NCBI RefSeq assembly: GCF_947179165.1
Contig: NC_077242.1
Coordinates: forward strand, 23,451,097-23,515,096
Reading direction: 5' to 3'
From: Solanum dulcamara
Taxonomy: Eukaryota > Streptophyta > Magnoliopsida > Solanales > Solanaceae
Length of the DNA stretch: 64,000 bases
The stretch's first letter is position 1. Every line of letters begins with the position of its first letter. Below, piece after piece: positions 12,293 through 24,766 of the stretch. The notes under the pieces were generated by a model, which ran no database searches, was not told where the DNA came from, and saw only the letters and a program-made list of their open reading frames with translations. Position numbers and translations under genes: made by a program.

Positions 12293-12306
12293 TCCTTCCC
12301 CCCTTT
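12293..12306 (-). other. Polypurine tract of the nested element
   Basis: On the minus strand this reads AAAGGGGGGAAGGA and directly abuts the LTR start TGTTATG at 12292. Next to it lies the string ATTCAAGGACGAATGTTC, a remnant of the usual pol 3' end of related gypsy elements. This sets the orientation. Confidence 0.85.
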
Positions 12307-13375
12307 AGAACATTCGTCCTTGAATGTTAACTAGTCTCATAGTATAACACTGCTTTACTTTCTTCACGATTCTTACTATGGGTTAGTTACCCTTCTTAGT
12401 TAGTCTTATCCTAATATCTCACAAGCTGTCTTATTAACACTTCACCTCTGTCACAATTCCTTTTCCCTTGTACTCTTATCTTACTCATATTGTTACTTCT
12501 CTTAACTATAATTCATCATAGTTTATCCTTGTGTATCCATTCAGTCGGTACCTTAATATCGTTCTATTTAGATCTATCAGTCTTCTCTAAACCATCTTCT
12601 TTGGATTATAAGTCTTTTCCAACTTCGTTTTACCATACCAGTATCGACCTCCTAGTTTCTATTGCCATCAATTCAGCAATTAACTCATTTCTCAAGGTCA
12701 GCCACATTCGTAGTTTAATCAAATCTTATCATTGTTGTGGGCACAACCTTTCAAGACATACTACAGCCCTATATCTCATTCTCTTCTTATTTCTAGGGAA
12801 ATTTGGGCAGAGTTTCCTTTGTATTTCTTACTACCTCAACATCTGCATGCAAAAAAGGCTAACAGTGCCTTACAGGGCACGCATATATATATTCAGATAA
12901 TATCATATAGAAGCCACACAGGGCACACATATATAGTTATATCATCTCACATCGCATCCACACAGGGTGTCCAATATCAATAATAGTATAAAATTATGTA
13001 CTTACCTCGTATGTCCTCTCGAACTGTACCGGTTAAACTTTCCTGGCTACTTTTCCTTTTAATTTCAACTTTACATTCCAATCGTACCTCAGTACCTTAC
13101 CTAACGTATATCTTTCATGCTTTTGCTTACCTGCGTGCTTTATACCTTCTAATATCATCAATCCCTTTCTTCCATAAGTGTCATTTTTCTGCTGCAGTCA
13201 TAGGTTAGTATAAGGAATCTCATTGCCTATGACTTAGCTCTATCGCACAATCTTAGATATGAAAGAAAGTAACATCCTAAATGTTTTGTAGCCTCCTATT
13301 TATAGATGTGGTACATAACACACCGATAAATAAGACTCTACTAGACACGGTCTGTAGACACTCTAAGGACCAACT

Positions 13376-13387
13376 GCTATGATACGA
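13376..13387 (-). other. Weak primer-binding-site-like sequence
   Basis: On the minus strand TCGTATCATAGC lies four bases inside the LTR end at 13392. The standard plant site is TGGTATCAGAGC, so two bases differ. The position is right, the match moderate. Confidence 0.55.
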
Positions 13388-13391
13388 CTTC

Positions 13392-16300
13392 TGTCATGAT
13401 CCAACTCCATAGGCCATGAATGGTGCCCGAATTGGGCACCCATACATACCCTTAGCCCCACCGAGCATGTTAGCAGAATAAATAAATGTAAAAATCAAAA
13501 GAGATTGCTAGAGAGTGCACGAAAATAGATGTAGCACACGAATGCCGTTAAGGCCGTCACTGAACACAAGCCCAAAATACATATACAAAACCCATAACAC
13601 AAGTCTACAGACCTCTACAAAATAATAGCATAATCATATGACGGGACAAGGCCCCATCACACCCTTAACCATTATGAATAAATATACAACAGAAAGGTTA
13701 ATGCCAAAATAGGGCTCCGGACAAAAGAGCACTGCCAACCAACAAGGTGGATGTCCTAGGCGAGCGGATCAGCAAATTGAGCATCTGTACCTGCAGGCAT
13801 GTAATGCAGCCTCCCAAAGAAAGGGGGGTCAGTATGGAAAATATACTGAATATGTAAAGCACAGACTGTAATAAGTAAAATCATTACCAGAATAGAATGT
13901 GCAAAAATGAGAAAATTATCCAAAATACCAAAATGCTTTTCATAACCATAGATAATGTATACAGAGAACATATGCCATATCCGGCCCCATTATGGGACTC
14001 GGTGAACAAATCGTGCTCGCCGCCCCATCACTGGTGCCACAGCACATCATAACTCCAGAGTACGAAATATCTCCATAACACATCATATCATATGAGATGG
14101 TCATATCATATCATATCATCTGTGTACATGACATATCATAACTCTACAAAACCCATGTACAAGTCGTATCTGCCCCCTCATGTCGGGGCAAGATGAACAA
14201 TGCAGAGAAGTACGCCCGATAACAAAAGTTGACCCGGGCTCGATGAAGGAAGCATTGAGGCCTCCACGAGTGGAGTAGTGAGAAACTATATGCAATAAAA
14301 AATACAAAACATTTCTAGAGACTAGATAGCGTAACTCCGATGCCAAGTCATATAAGAGAAATTGAGTGATAATCATAGTGCATGTCTTTCGGATGTCACG
14401 ATGGTCTATGTCAAAATAGACTTTCTGAAATCGTTTCCATATTTCCAGATATATTATGGGGCTCAATAGAATAATTAAAATAAGCTATCGTTCAAAATCA
14501 AGAAAAAAATCATATTAAGTACCTTTTGAAAGTCACTATGGATTACATCAAAATGAAACTTCTAGAATTATATACTCATATCAAAGCGCAATAAAATGTC
14601 CTTTGGAAATCAAGAAATTGGCCATCCTAGTGGATCTAGGAATAGAAACTTCCTTGGAACCATAAAAAAATCATATACTTGCTTCATAGAAACCATGCCA
14701 ATAAGAAAGATTAGCTTTACATATTTGTGCCTAAAACATGCCAAGAGATAGAATAAGCTTAATACACTTATGGCGAAGACATGCCAAAAATACTTATGCC
14801 AAAAACATGCCAAAAGTAGGAAACATTAGCTTTACATACCTCTTATGGATTATTTTTAACACGTTCGCCTCGTCGTCTCTTGAACCTATTTAACATGAAA
14901 GAAATACGAGCATAAACAACCCTCAACTTTCCAGCGTCTTAAGTTACATACGAGTATTCATAGAACGCATCTCTTCGCTCGCCTTCTCGACTAGTTCCTT
15001 AGTTAGTTAAGGAGTTAACGGAAATCGGGCAGCACCTCCCCTATAATATGCCCTATATGAATTTCCAATTAGATACCTAATCACTACATCCAACCAACAA
15101 CATAAAAAAATTCAGCTCATATACAACTAAAACATGGCAACATTACACAATATAAGCTCCAAACAACTTGCTGAAAATTACGATACCAAAATAAGGTTTC
15201 TAGTCTTTATTTTGCAAAACCTTTAATTGTATGAAATGAGGGGTCATGTGTCTGAAACAAGAATCCCCCACACATATTTTAGAATACTTTTAGGCCCTGC
15301 AACACACTACCACAGACCTACAATAGCACACCACAAGCACAACACCTTGCTTCGACTACAATTTAACTATAACGACTCCAATTTAGTTTGCTCCGAACGT
15401 CAAACATTTCTACGACATTTTTACACTTCCAGCAGAATAAAAGGTGTTTAATACACCCTATAACAACATCATAAACTTCAAATTGGAATAAATGACCTTA
15501 CCTTATCCGAAATTGTCCAAAACTCGCCAAAATTGCATCTCAGAACTTCTCTAAATGTGCTGAAATTTCGTGGCTGCTTGCTATCCATTTGGTGATGCTA
15601 AAAACATAACTTTAACTCTATAACACTCTCATAACCTGTATAAACCCTTACCAAAAAGTGAGAGAAGATAACCAAGCCATACCTTGCTAAAATTTACTAA
15701 AACTTGTCTCAGAAGTTCTCTTAGTATGCTGAAAAGTAGTGGGCTATTTGTGTTGCTTCTTCGCTACCCCAAATAGAAAATTTTTATTATTAAACACCTC
15801 TATATCACTTTAGGATACCTTAAATAATTAATTCACAGAATAAAATCGGAAACCTTACCTTAAATTGAGCCAACCCGTGGCTTCCCTCTCTTGCCTTCAA
15901 CATTTTTCTCTTCTTTTTTTCCAAAGAGAACATGCTGAAAATAAAGTATATCTCAGCATAATATACATATACATACCTTATTAGAGGGTTCCATATGGCA
16001 TCCCCTTAGGGGTGACACGTGGCAGCCTCCTAGGGCGCCACCTTAGCCCATGCAGCCCCTCACACGCTGCCACATGGCAGTGGGGTCCACCCCAAGCTGA
16101 TGCATCACCTACTTAACCTTAAGTAGGTGAATCACCTTCTTGTCCAAGTAGGTGCATCACCTACTTGCTTTGAGTAGGCGCGTCATTTCCTTATTTCTCT
16201 TTTGTGAGCTCATAAATTCATCTCACTTTAAGAGCCTATGTATTCCTTGCTACTTAAGATTGATGTGTACTCAAGTATCTTATTTATGTAAGACGTCCAA

Positions 16301-16519
16301 GTTGATAGCTTATTCTATCAAGTCGAGTCCTACGATCTATTACTTGGCCTCCAACTCTTTCTAGATTCTTATAACCCTATTTCCAATCTGCCCTATTATG
16401 AGGTATCTCATTCTGCTTTCCTTAGAGTTATTTGATATGTGGTGGATAATCTAGAGCACACGACACTTTTCAAGAGACTTAAGTTAGTATCCCAAGGTGC
16501 AAAAGTACCGGGCATAACA
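13392..16519 (-). repeat. LTR B of the nested element (its 5' LTR)
   Basis: Starts TGTCATGATCC and ends GGGCATAACA on the + strand. It matches LTR A in order and spacing, with scattered substitutions; the hairpin array at 16099-16180 has fewer good copies than in LTR A and the 14-base palindrome is altered to CTGCCACATGGCAG at about 16067-16080. Confidence 0.9.
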
Positions 16520-16524
16520 CTTTA
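16520..16524. repeat. Right target-site duplication CTTTA of the nested element
   Basis: This copy matches CTTTA at 9125-9129 and is followed by the continuation of the host RNase H reading frame (HLGKTNVVAND). Confidence 0.9.
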
Positions 16525-17700
16525 TCATCTAGGAAAAACTAATGTAGTGGCCAATGACTTAGGTAGAAAAGCAGGGAGCATAGGAAGTTTAACTCATTTG
16601 CAGGTTTCCAGACGTCCATTGGATAGAGAGGTTCAAACTCTGGCTAATGACCTTATAAGGCTGGAAGTAACTGATAAAGGAGGATTCTTGGCATGTGTGG
16701 AGACAAGATCTTCTTTCCTTGACAAGATTCAAGGAAAGTAGTTTGATGATGAGAAGTTGAGCCAAATTCGTGATATGGTCTTACAGGGAGAGACCAAATA
16801 CACTGTGATCAATGAGGAAGGCGTCTTGAGGATTAATGGGCGGGTATGTGTGCCTCGTATTGATAATTTAATTTAGACTATTCTTGTAGAGTCTCACAGT
16901 TCGAGGTACTCTATACATCCTGGTGCAACCAAGATGTATCGCGATCTGAGACAATATTATTGATGGAGTGGAATAAACCGTGATATTGTTGATTGTGTTT
17001 CCCATTGTCAAAATTATCAGCAGGTAAAACATGAGCACCAAAGGCCTAGAGGGACACTTCAAAGAATGCCCATTCCTGAATGAAAGTGGGAAATAATTAT
17101 AATGGATTTTGTGGTCGGCCTTCCAAAAACATTGGGTAAGTTTGATTCAACATGGATGATTGTTGATAGGTTAACTAAGTCTGCTCACTTTATTCTAGTC
17201 AAGTGATTTATGATGAAGAGAAGTTACCCAATCTGCGAGATTGTTTGAATACATGGAGTTCCGATTTCTATCATATCAGATAGAGGTACACAATTTACTT
17301 CTAACTTTTGGATGACCTTGCATGCTGAGTTAGGTACTAGATTGGATCTTAGTACTGCATTTCACCCTCAGACCGATGGGAAGTCTAAGAGGACAATTTA
17401 TGTGTTGGAGGATATGTTTTATGCATGCGTGATAGATTTTGGTGGTTATTGGGATCAGTTTCTACCTTTGGTAGAGTTTTTTGTATAATAATAGCTATCA
17501 CTCAAGTATTGATATGGCTCAGTTTGAGGCATTGTATGGGAGGAGATGTAGATATCCTATTGGTTGGTTTGATGTGTTTGAGGTAAGACCTTGGGGAACT
17601 GATCTTTTGAGGGAATTATTAGAGAAGGTGAAATTCATTCAGGAGAAGCTTCTAGCAGCTCAAAGAAGGAAGAAGGAGTATGTGGACCGAAAGGTCAGGG
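16525..17700 (+). pseudogene. End of RNase H and integrase core, gypsy pol (continued)
   Basis: After the nested element the RNase H tail resumes, then integrase. The N-terminal zinc finger has its His pair near 16890-16920 but the second Cys is Tyr (codon 17015-17017, SHCQNYQQVK). The catalytic core has Asp at 17105-17107 (MDFVVGLP) and Asp at 17279-17281 (SDRGTQF). Exactly 35 residues later, where the catalytic Glu belongs, codon 17387-17389 is AAG, Lys. Several stops (for example near 16740, 16873, 16960 and 17205) also break the frame. Integrase would insert the cDNA into chromatin; this one lacks a catalytic residue. Confidence 0.88.
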
Positions 17701-17701
17701 C

Positions 17702-18193
17702 ATGGAGTTTATGGAGGGAGAGAAAGTATTGTTGAAGGTTTCACCCATGAAGGGTGGGGTGAGATTCAATAAGCGAGGTAAGCTCAGTACGAGGTATATT
17801 GGGCCGTTTGAAGTTCTTAAGCGTGTTGGAGAGGTGGCCTATGAGTTGGCTTTACCTCCATGTTTTTCTGGAGTGCACCCAGTGTTTCAGATGTCTATGC
17901 TAAGGAACTATCATGGTGATGGAAACTATATTATTCATTGGGATTCGGTCTTGCTTGATGAGAATTTGTCTTATGAGGAGGAGCCTGCAGTTATTCTTGA
18001 TAGGGAGGTTCGCAAGTTGAGGTCAAGGGAGATTGCGTCTGTGAAGGTTCAATGGAAGAATCGTCCGATTGAGGAGTCAACTTGGGAGACTGAGGCAGAT
18101 ATGCGTGCAAGATATCCACATTTGTTCATTGAGTCAGGTATCCTTTTCTACCCTTGCTCTTCTCTTGACCGTTTGGAGGCGAACGATGGATAA
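17702..18193 (+). pseudogene. Integrase C-terminal domain with chromodomain-like tail
   Basis: A 163-codon open stretch has the integrase C-terminal segment (LSTRYIGPFEVL near residues 35-46, then GVHPVFQMSMLR) followed by a tail with VKVQWKNRP and ESTWETEADM near residues 118-136, which resembles the chromodomain end of Tekay-type chromoviruses. Such domains are known to direct insertion to heterochromatin. It overlaps the preceding frame and ends at TAA 18191-18193, twelve bases before the 3' LTR. No convincing polypurine tract is seen just before 18205. Confidence 0.82.
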
Positions 18194-18204
18194 TTGGTAT
18201 CTGT

Positions 18205-20250
18205 TGTAACGACCCATTAGTTCGTTTTGAGAACTAAAACTTTTAATTCATAAAAGACTCATCTCATAAATATTTAATGGATATTTTGGACTATTCGATA
18301 ACTACGATTATTTAGTTGAGAGGTAAATTTCGATAACTAATTTAATTAATGAGCTAAAGTGGTAATTTATTTATTACCCTATACTACTTGTTTCATATTT
18401 ATTAAAATAAGTTAGTAGGTTTTGTCACTTTTAGTACATGATTAATTGAGAAAAGAAAATAAAAATAAGTAGAGAAGGGTTTGGGGCGTCGAACAAAGAG
18501 GAATGGAACTCATTGCGGCGTTGAACACGAAAGGGCAAGATACTAAATTGGTGCTTTCAGGTAAAACAAAATTCTACTTACCTTTAGTTTTGAACAATAA
18601 TTTATTGTGCTGACAGAGAATGAAGTGAAAATTTTAATTTTCAAGTAATTTGCAACGTGAAAACAGTAAGGTATAAAATTTGGGTGGAATTTAGCTAATC
18701 ATTGGAACAATCTAGGATCATTATTGGAGGAGTATGAATTGAGAACATGTATATGCACCGCCACTGTTTCTAACAGTTACTCGACCTTTAATTATCTTTC
18801 TTAAATTATCACTTTTAATTCATGGTTTGATATATTGAGATAGGTAATTAAATATTAGATGTATTTGCATTGTATGAATATCATTAAATTTATGATGTTG
18901 GAAGAATTGAGAGTTAACCTTTGCTTAAAATTTAAGAATATGAGACTTGGGATATTAGTTGGTATCAAAATTTAGGAATTTGATTATAGATTTGAATGGG
19001 TTATTGAGTGTAGGATAGATATATAGTGACTCGTGTACTTATGAATATTATATATTTGATAGATTGAAAATGTTCTAAGGCATCGAAGAAAGGAAATACA
19101 TTGGTGGATTAGCTTACTTGACTTTGGTTCTTCGGTTGAGGTAGGTTATTGTTTATTCTATATCATAAATAGACTCTTAATAGTGTTTGATAGTCGTTGA
19201 GTAATGTGGTGAAGTTTTCTATGCATTTAATTTTGTGGTTTGGATGATTGATATATTGTTGTGATTGGTCTGCAATTCTAAGACCGTGAAATCCATAATT
19301 TTGAACTTGCCCTATCAAAAGTGATTTCTCAAATAAAGAAGGCTTGATGAAGTATTGGTAATAAAGTGGAAAGTGATAAGAAAGAATAATAAATTAATTA
19401 TATTTGGATCGTATGTCACATTTCAACACGGTATATTTAGATTGAGTTTCATGTTCCGACACAATATATTGGATCGAGTGTCACGAACTGACACGATATT
19501 ATTGGATTGCGTATCGCATTTTGACATGATAATATTAAAGGAAAATATATTAAAATGAATTAATACTACCCAATCCTAAATAATGCATTTCTCAAAAGAG
19601 CGTGGCGTGGAGGCTTGAGTCTTTGTGTATACTTTGGATATTGTTGTCTGGTTACGTAACTATCTCATAGTGTGGTCACTTGATCTTGATCTTGTTGTTT
19701 TCCATATGTTAAGTGTTGTAGTTGATTTCCTGCTATTACTTTATGCATATTGATTTCTATTTTGAGTCGGCCGATGATACCTACTCAGTACATGTGATCT
19801 ATACTGACCTCTACTTGTATTTTTTTATTTTATTTTGTGGAGTGCAGCGACTGTTCCATCGACTTCGACTCGACCTCAGCTCTAGCGAGTGTCCAGCACA
19901 TCAGGTTCCAGGGTGAGCTATTCCTTCCAGTTAGTGTTGGATTCTCTCGAGCATGGCATGATGTCCTTAGTTTTCGGACACATTAAGTTATTTATTTATT
20001 CTGGTGTTTGATATTTTTAGACTTAATATTTTAGAATTAGATGTCCTTAAAGTGATGACTTTTAGATTTTGGGAATGATATGTAATAGACCCTAGTGGAT
20101 TGTTATTTCTTACTTCTGTAAGTTGGGCTTCTGCATTATTATCGGATTTAATAAGTTGAAAAGCTAATATAAGTTGGGGTTGTATCATTGGTTCTCCCAC
20201 ATAGGAGGTTAAGTGTGAGTGCCACTCATGGCCCATTTTGAATCGTGACA
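18205..20250 (+). repeat. 3' LTR of the gypsy element
   Basis: Begins TGTAACGACCC and ends ATCGTGACA, about 2.05 kb, matching the 5' LTR with scattered substitutions and small indels. The module 'cctactcagtacatg ... ctgacctctac' sits at 19779-19815. Confidence 0.93.
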
Positions 20251-20255
20251 CCCAT
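20251..20255. repeat. Right target-site duplication CCCAT
   Basis: It matches 3651-3655 exactly and abuts the 3' LTR end. Confidence 0.9.
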
Positions 20256-22775
20256 AGGGCACGCAGAAAGTTTTTATACTCTGCCTGGGCCCGAACAAGG
20301 TCTTACATAGACATATAGTATCATTGTAGTAGTACCGGAAAGAGAGTGGCCAAGCCGATGTAGAAAAAGGGTGACACCACGCCGGATAATCAAGTACAGG
20401 CTAATGGCATCTCAGATATAGCCATTGTAGAATATTATTAGAAATTGAGCGCATCCTCGATGCCTTTGACCATTCAGTATAAAATAGAGCACGTCCTCAA
20501 TGCCTCGTAAATCTCAAACCATTTTATCAAAGTAGTCCAGGTGGTACGACTCCTGTTAAAAACCAGTTTAGAAGTAGTAAAAGTGTGAGAATGTCCTCTT
20601 GGAATAGTAGTGAAAAGCCATAAAGAATATGGGATCGTACCACAAAATGAATGAATATGCTCAATCAATGCAAGCATGCCATCACTAGTATTCAAACAAG
20701 GTACACGCAGTCTGAATAGTACATCAAGCCACACCATACTAACAAGGCAAAGCAACTAACCTAGTGTCCAATCGCTCCTCGAATATAGGCTCGGGCCCAA
20801 TAATGAATAATAAATAAGAAGGAATCATAAGCCTATCGCTAAACAAAATCAAAATAATCAAGACATGACTCAAAAATTAGATAGAGAGAGAAATATCACT
20901 AGGATTGATACCTTACCCCAAAATATACTATCTCAGCTCCCAACGAGCATTGCTAAGCCAAAACTACGGCTACGAGGAACCACAGATATCTCTGACACTA
21001 GCACTAAGTTCCACCAACCATTATATGCTCCTATAGGAAGTTTCCTAGATATAAGGGCACTGGGACACAAACTAAAGCATCTAAGGCTCAAACTTAGCCT
21101 AAGGCCATCAGTACCGATCCTAAGAAGGATAATCTCACCAATGCCAATACATAACTAAAGGCACAAGCCTGAGATAAGAATTTTAAGAGACTACACTAGT
21201 CTAAGTCTCACTCGGAGTCAAGAAAATGGAATCGAAGGAGAAAGGTCCTAAACTCGACAAATACAAACCTAAATCATATGAAATATATACTACACAATTT
21301 CTACAAAAGCTCTGTCAGAATGGGAGACCGTAGCCTACCTCGAAGTCGATCATGCATGCTCCAAATCCACCAAATTGATGATCTCCACCTTTGAATCATT
21401 TACAATTTCTGCCACACTAATAAAATATTGATCATGATATCAATACGAATATTTTGGCACCAATTTACATTTTTCTTAGACAGACCCAAAATTAAGTTTG
21501 AAATGGGATTGTAGGACCTGTATTAGGAATTCCAAATCTGACTCAGTCAAAAGGTCAATTTAAGCTAAATGAACTCGTATTCTAATTTGCAACACAATTT
21601 AATGCTCAAAAATGAAGGAAACAACCCATGCAATAATTTCATTATTAAAGCTAAATTTCAAGCTTGGGCAACCCTTTTGGGGTGGAAATTACCTCAAAAC
21701 ATTTGATATTCACGCATTCCCAAATACTCCACAGCGAACCCACAATCCACACGAACACCTAACACTTTGAATCACCTCAATCGGAGCTCTACAGGTCAAG
21801 AAATCAAAACTTCCATTAAAGGGGAGAATCAAGAGGAGGGTAGCAGCTAAAACTAATAAAACGCCTCAAAAAAATCTTCCCCACCACTTTCTAATCACAC
21901 CGCATCGTTGTCCTTGAAAACCCATGCAAGATATCCTTTTAAATCACTTAATTTAGACTTGAAATGCTCAAGACATCGTGTTTAGAAAATGAAGGTTGAA
22001 TGCTGATTTTTGACTTTAAATAAATGCAGTTTTTATTGAAAAAACTCAAAATCTAGTCGTTAAAAGTTCAAAATCTGGTCCCTAAAAGGGTTGCACCAGA
22101 TTTTAGCTTTTGCTATTTTTCAAAGTCTCCGAACAGACCCTCGAAATTCATTCAAAACCCAATAAAAATAAACTAGATATGTTAACTCGCTAAACTCGGC
22201 GTTCCAAACTTAATGGCTCACTAATAATTTTCATCCAAGTTTATCTCGACAAAAAGTGGGTCGCACACCCAAACACTATTTTGAGCCAAATATACAAAAA
22301 GGCTCGAAATGATACTAGAAGTTCGGGAACCGCACAAAAGGTCATTTTAGATCAAACTCGATATTCCAGAGCTACCCGCACTCATGAAATTTTGATCTGA
22401 GCACGTTTTCCAAAAATGATGATCAAAGTCAACCTTAGGCCAAATTTCAAAGGGTAAAGTGCCAAATGGCCTTAAAATCGCACCAAATGCCTCAATGCTC
22501 GCACCAATCATACTAGTAACCTAATTTAACTATTATGAAGCTAATGAAACCGTTAGAATTTCGTTCCGAGGTTATTTTTCTGGAGTTTTGACCGAAGACA
22601 ACCGTTTAAAATTCAAGAGCTCCAAAATAGGGAAACGAGCATAAATCCCAAATGAATGACCAAGCGACCGAACAATCAATGCCAGCAGATCATAAATGAC
22701 TTGAGGTCGATACAGGAATGATTTAAATGCTGAAAAGATCGAAAAATGGAGAAAATTACCTGGAGGGTCATTATA
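20251..22775 (-). repeat. Upper part of the old minus-strand LTR hosting the gypsy element
   Basis: On the minus strand it starts near 22775 with TATAATGACCCTCC, close to TGTAATAGCCCTCC at 27243, and runs toward 20251; the remainder is at 3011-3655. The section 21358-21880 matches 26652-27180 in the same orientation and 22380-22775 matches 27243-27700 in the opposite orientation, so three copies of one LTR family are present. Open frames inside (20474-20755, 20865-21158) have no family resemblance. Confidence 0.72.
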
Positions 22776-23249
22776 GTTTTCTTCACACTAGATTTGCAAG
22801 AATAAATAATGACCTGATTTACTACCATACAAATATATATTATAATTTATTTTAGATCAAAAATTTAAAATTATTTAATCCATACCACTTAAAATTTATC
22901 AATATTAATAATATTATCATATATTTATTTTACACTTAATAAAATCAATTTAATATCGTTTAATTCACACTACCTAAAAAATAAATTTATGAACAAATAT
23001 TGAACCAATACGTAACACAAATTTTCCGTAACTAGTATGTATATATATATACATACAGAGAGAGAGAGAGAGAGAGAGTCATCCTATTGATAATTTTCTT
23101 TATATATATAATCATCATATTAACTCAAAATAATAATTCAAAAAATAACTAATACAAGTAATACTTGGATATACACTCTACCAAACGACCCCTTTCGAAA
23201 CTGTGGAAAAACATATGTTACCATTGAAAAAGTGGTAATTTATACTTTG
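22776..23249. other. AT-rich DNA with a GA microsatellite
   Basis: No gene is seen. The stretch is very AT-rich, with a TA run at 23040-23052 directly followed by a GA dinucleotide run at 23057-23078. It looks like old non-element DNA between two LTR fragments. Confidence 0.6.
23057..23078. repeat. GA dinucleotide microsatellite
   Basis: About eleven GA units in a row, preceded by a TA run. Confidence 0.9.
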
Positions 23250-24563
23250 TTATAAACTTTAAGATGGAGTCGTAGTGTAATTTGAGACTGTTAAGTTATA
23301 TTGTGATGCCCATCTAGGGGATTATATGTGTTGTGGGGGCCTTATGTGATATTTTATTTGTGATTGAGACTTTGTAATCCATGACTTAACTCAGTTAGAG
23401 ATGTGAAGAGGTTATTTGGCTTGTAATGCCCGCCTGAGGGGATGCGTTGGGGGGTTTTAAGCATGCCTGATTATTGAAATATCGTTGAGGAAGGGGTGAA
23501 CATTTATATTGAAGTATTTTCTTCCCATTACTGTCTATTAAGGGAGAATATCATGTTTAGGTAACTTTTGAGAACTTTGAACCTTGTACTACATGTTGAG
23601 TTAAATATTACCTCCATGCTTTATGTGTTGTAAATGCATTCATCCTCATTCATATTATCATTGATAGTTGGAAAGTTGAGAACTGTGGAAATCCTTTTTG
23701 AGAAATAAAAATGTGACATCTTCTGTATCCTTGACCATGAGTAGGTGGAAAGAGAATGAGATATTAGTATCATGAGTCCTAGTCCATGAGATGGGTGGTG
23801 AGGTAGTTGATACATTGAGATTGTAACAAGGTATATGGTGTGCGAGACCTCCATGGGTCCTGCTTGGTAGCATAGCTCTTTAGGTGTATACGACAGTTTA
23901 TGTGACAGCCTTGATCCCACCGTATCATCATATCATTGCATTATCATATTGCATTGCATTGCATTGATACCTACGATACTTGACCTATCTATTTAACTAT
24001 GACATTTAATTGTATTTATGTATTTACTTCAATCGTATCATTCTATATAAATTGGCGGTACCATAGATGGAGTGGGACTTTTCTGCGTGCATGTTGAAGC
24101 ATTTCTTAGTTTATTTCCTAGCTTTTGATTAATTCCTTATACTCAGTCGGTTAAACCTACTGAGTACATATGGATTATACACACCCCTACTTTTGTGTCC
24201 CTTTGATGATGATCCTAGTCAGGGTATCTCACGCAAAAGCAGATCTCCTTCTCTGGCGAATATTTCATTATTCAGATTAGTGGTGAGGTCTTGGGATTCA
24301 GACCACCATTAGTTCTAGCTTTTAGTTATATTATTTATCATTATTCGAAGACTTATGATATATATCAGATTCAATTATTATTTTAGATGTTCTTTACACT
24401 CATGACATCAGGTTTTAGGATAATCTCATTGTTATTTTTTTATTATGTTTAATGGTGTCCTGACTTCCCTTGGGGAGTCTCTTATGGTTTTACTTTTCGT
24501 CTTACATATCGGGTTGGGATTGGGTAAGTGTGCCCTCATGACCTCAGTTTTTGGGTGATGATA
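23250..24563 (+). repeat. Truncated 5' LTR of a second gypsy element
   Basis: The segment has the shared LTR module 'cctactgagtacatatgg ... acccctac' at 24158-24190 and ends near 24563, directly before a degraded primer-site region (aattgagagagctaggttc) that lines up with the site after the LTR at 5668. Its left edge is not defined and 23250 is an estimate. A short GCATT repeat lies at about 23936-23966. Confidence 0.6.
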
Positions 24564-24766
24564 AATTGAGAGAGCTAGGTTCACCGGTCTTATGAGTTAA
24601 AGAGCAGGGTGCCTAGTAGAGTATTGTGGATCACTATGTAGACGTCCATACTTATCTTTGAGAGGATAAAAGATAATTTTTATGATGAATTCCTTCTTGT
24701 GATTCCTTTCATGCGAGTTATTCATATCAAGTGTTGTATACCTCTAATCTATTCCTTCTGTGTAGA

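Larger units (their letters stand above)
12293..13391 (-). other. Non-coding internal region of the nested element
   Basis: 1,099 bases with no gag or pol motif. From about 12330 onward it matches 50630-51510 (for example 'cacgattcttactatgggtta', trimmed here, then 'tctcacaagctgtctta' and 'tctcattctct'), while its first 40 bases match the start of the internal region at 47311. About 3.3 kb present in that relative, including its integrase, is missing. The frames at 12490-12900 and 12732-12983 read into hydrophobic residues only because the strand is pyrimidine-rich. Confidence 0.8.
9130..16519 (-). mobile_element. Nested non-autonomous LTR element (LARD-like), no coding capacity
   Basis: Two long direct repeats of about 3.1 kb (9130-12292 and 13392-16519) flank 1.1 kb of internal DNA. 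The orientation is minus: read on that strand the LTRs start TGTTATGCC and end TCATGACA, a polypurine tract precedes the LTR at 12292, and a weak primer-site-like string lies next to the LTR at 13392. No gag or pol motif is present in the internal part. Long LTRs with a short non-coding interior fit a LARD-type parasite mobilised by a gypsy relative. The element at 44430-53645 has the same LTR type and internal modules plus an integrase fragment, so this one looks like a deletion derivative of that lineage. Confidence 0.88.
3656..20250 (+). mobile_element. Ty3-gypsy chromovirus (Tekay/Del-like), end-to-end but decayed and interrupted
   Basis: Order on the + strand: 5' LTR (3656-5668), tRNA-Met-type primer site, gag, aspartic protease, reverse transcriptase, RNase H, integrase with chromodomain-like tail, 3' LTR (18205-20250). 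Protease-RT-RNaseH-integrase order defines Ty3-gypsy; the C-terminal tail after integrase suggests a chromovirus, and the gag start (MVRTRETITPEP) is the Tekay/Del type. The span is 16.6 kb, of which 7.39 kb (9130-16519) is a later insertion inside RNase H. Each gene carries premature stops or frameshifts, so the copy is dead. By eye about one base in ten differs between the two LTRs over their first 130 bases, which suggests an old insertion; a full alignment is needed for a value. Confidence 0.93.

Noticed and set aside
12490..12983. Open frames of 136 and 83 codons, hydrophobic, membrane-like
   Set aside because: They lie in the non-coding interior of the nested element, overlap in different frames, and their hydrophobicity follows from a pyrimidine-rich strand.
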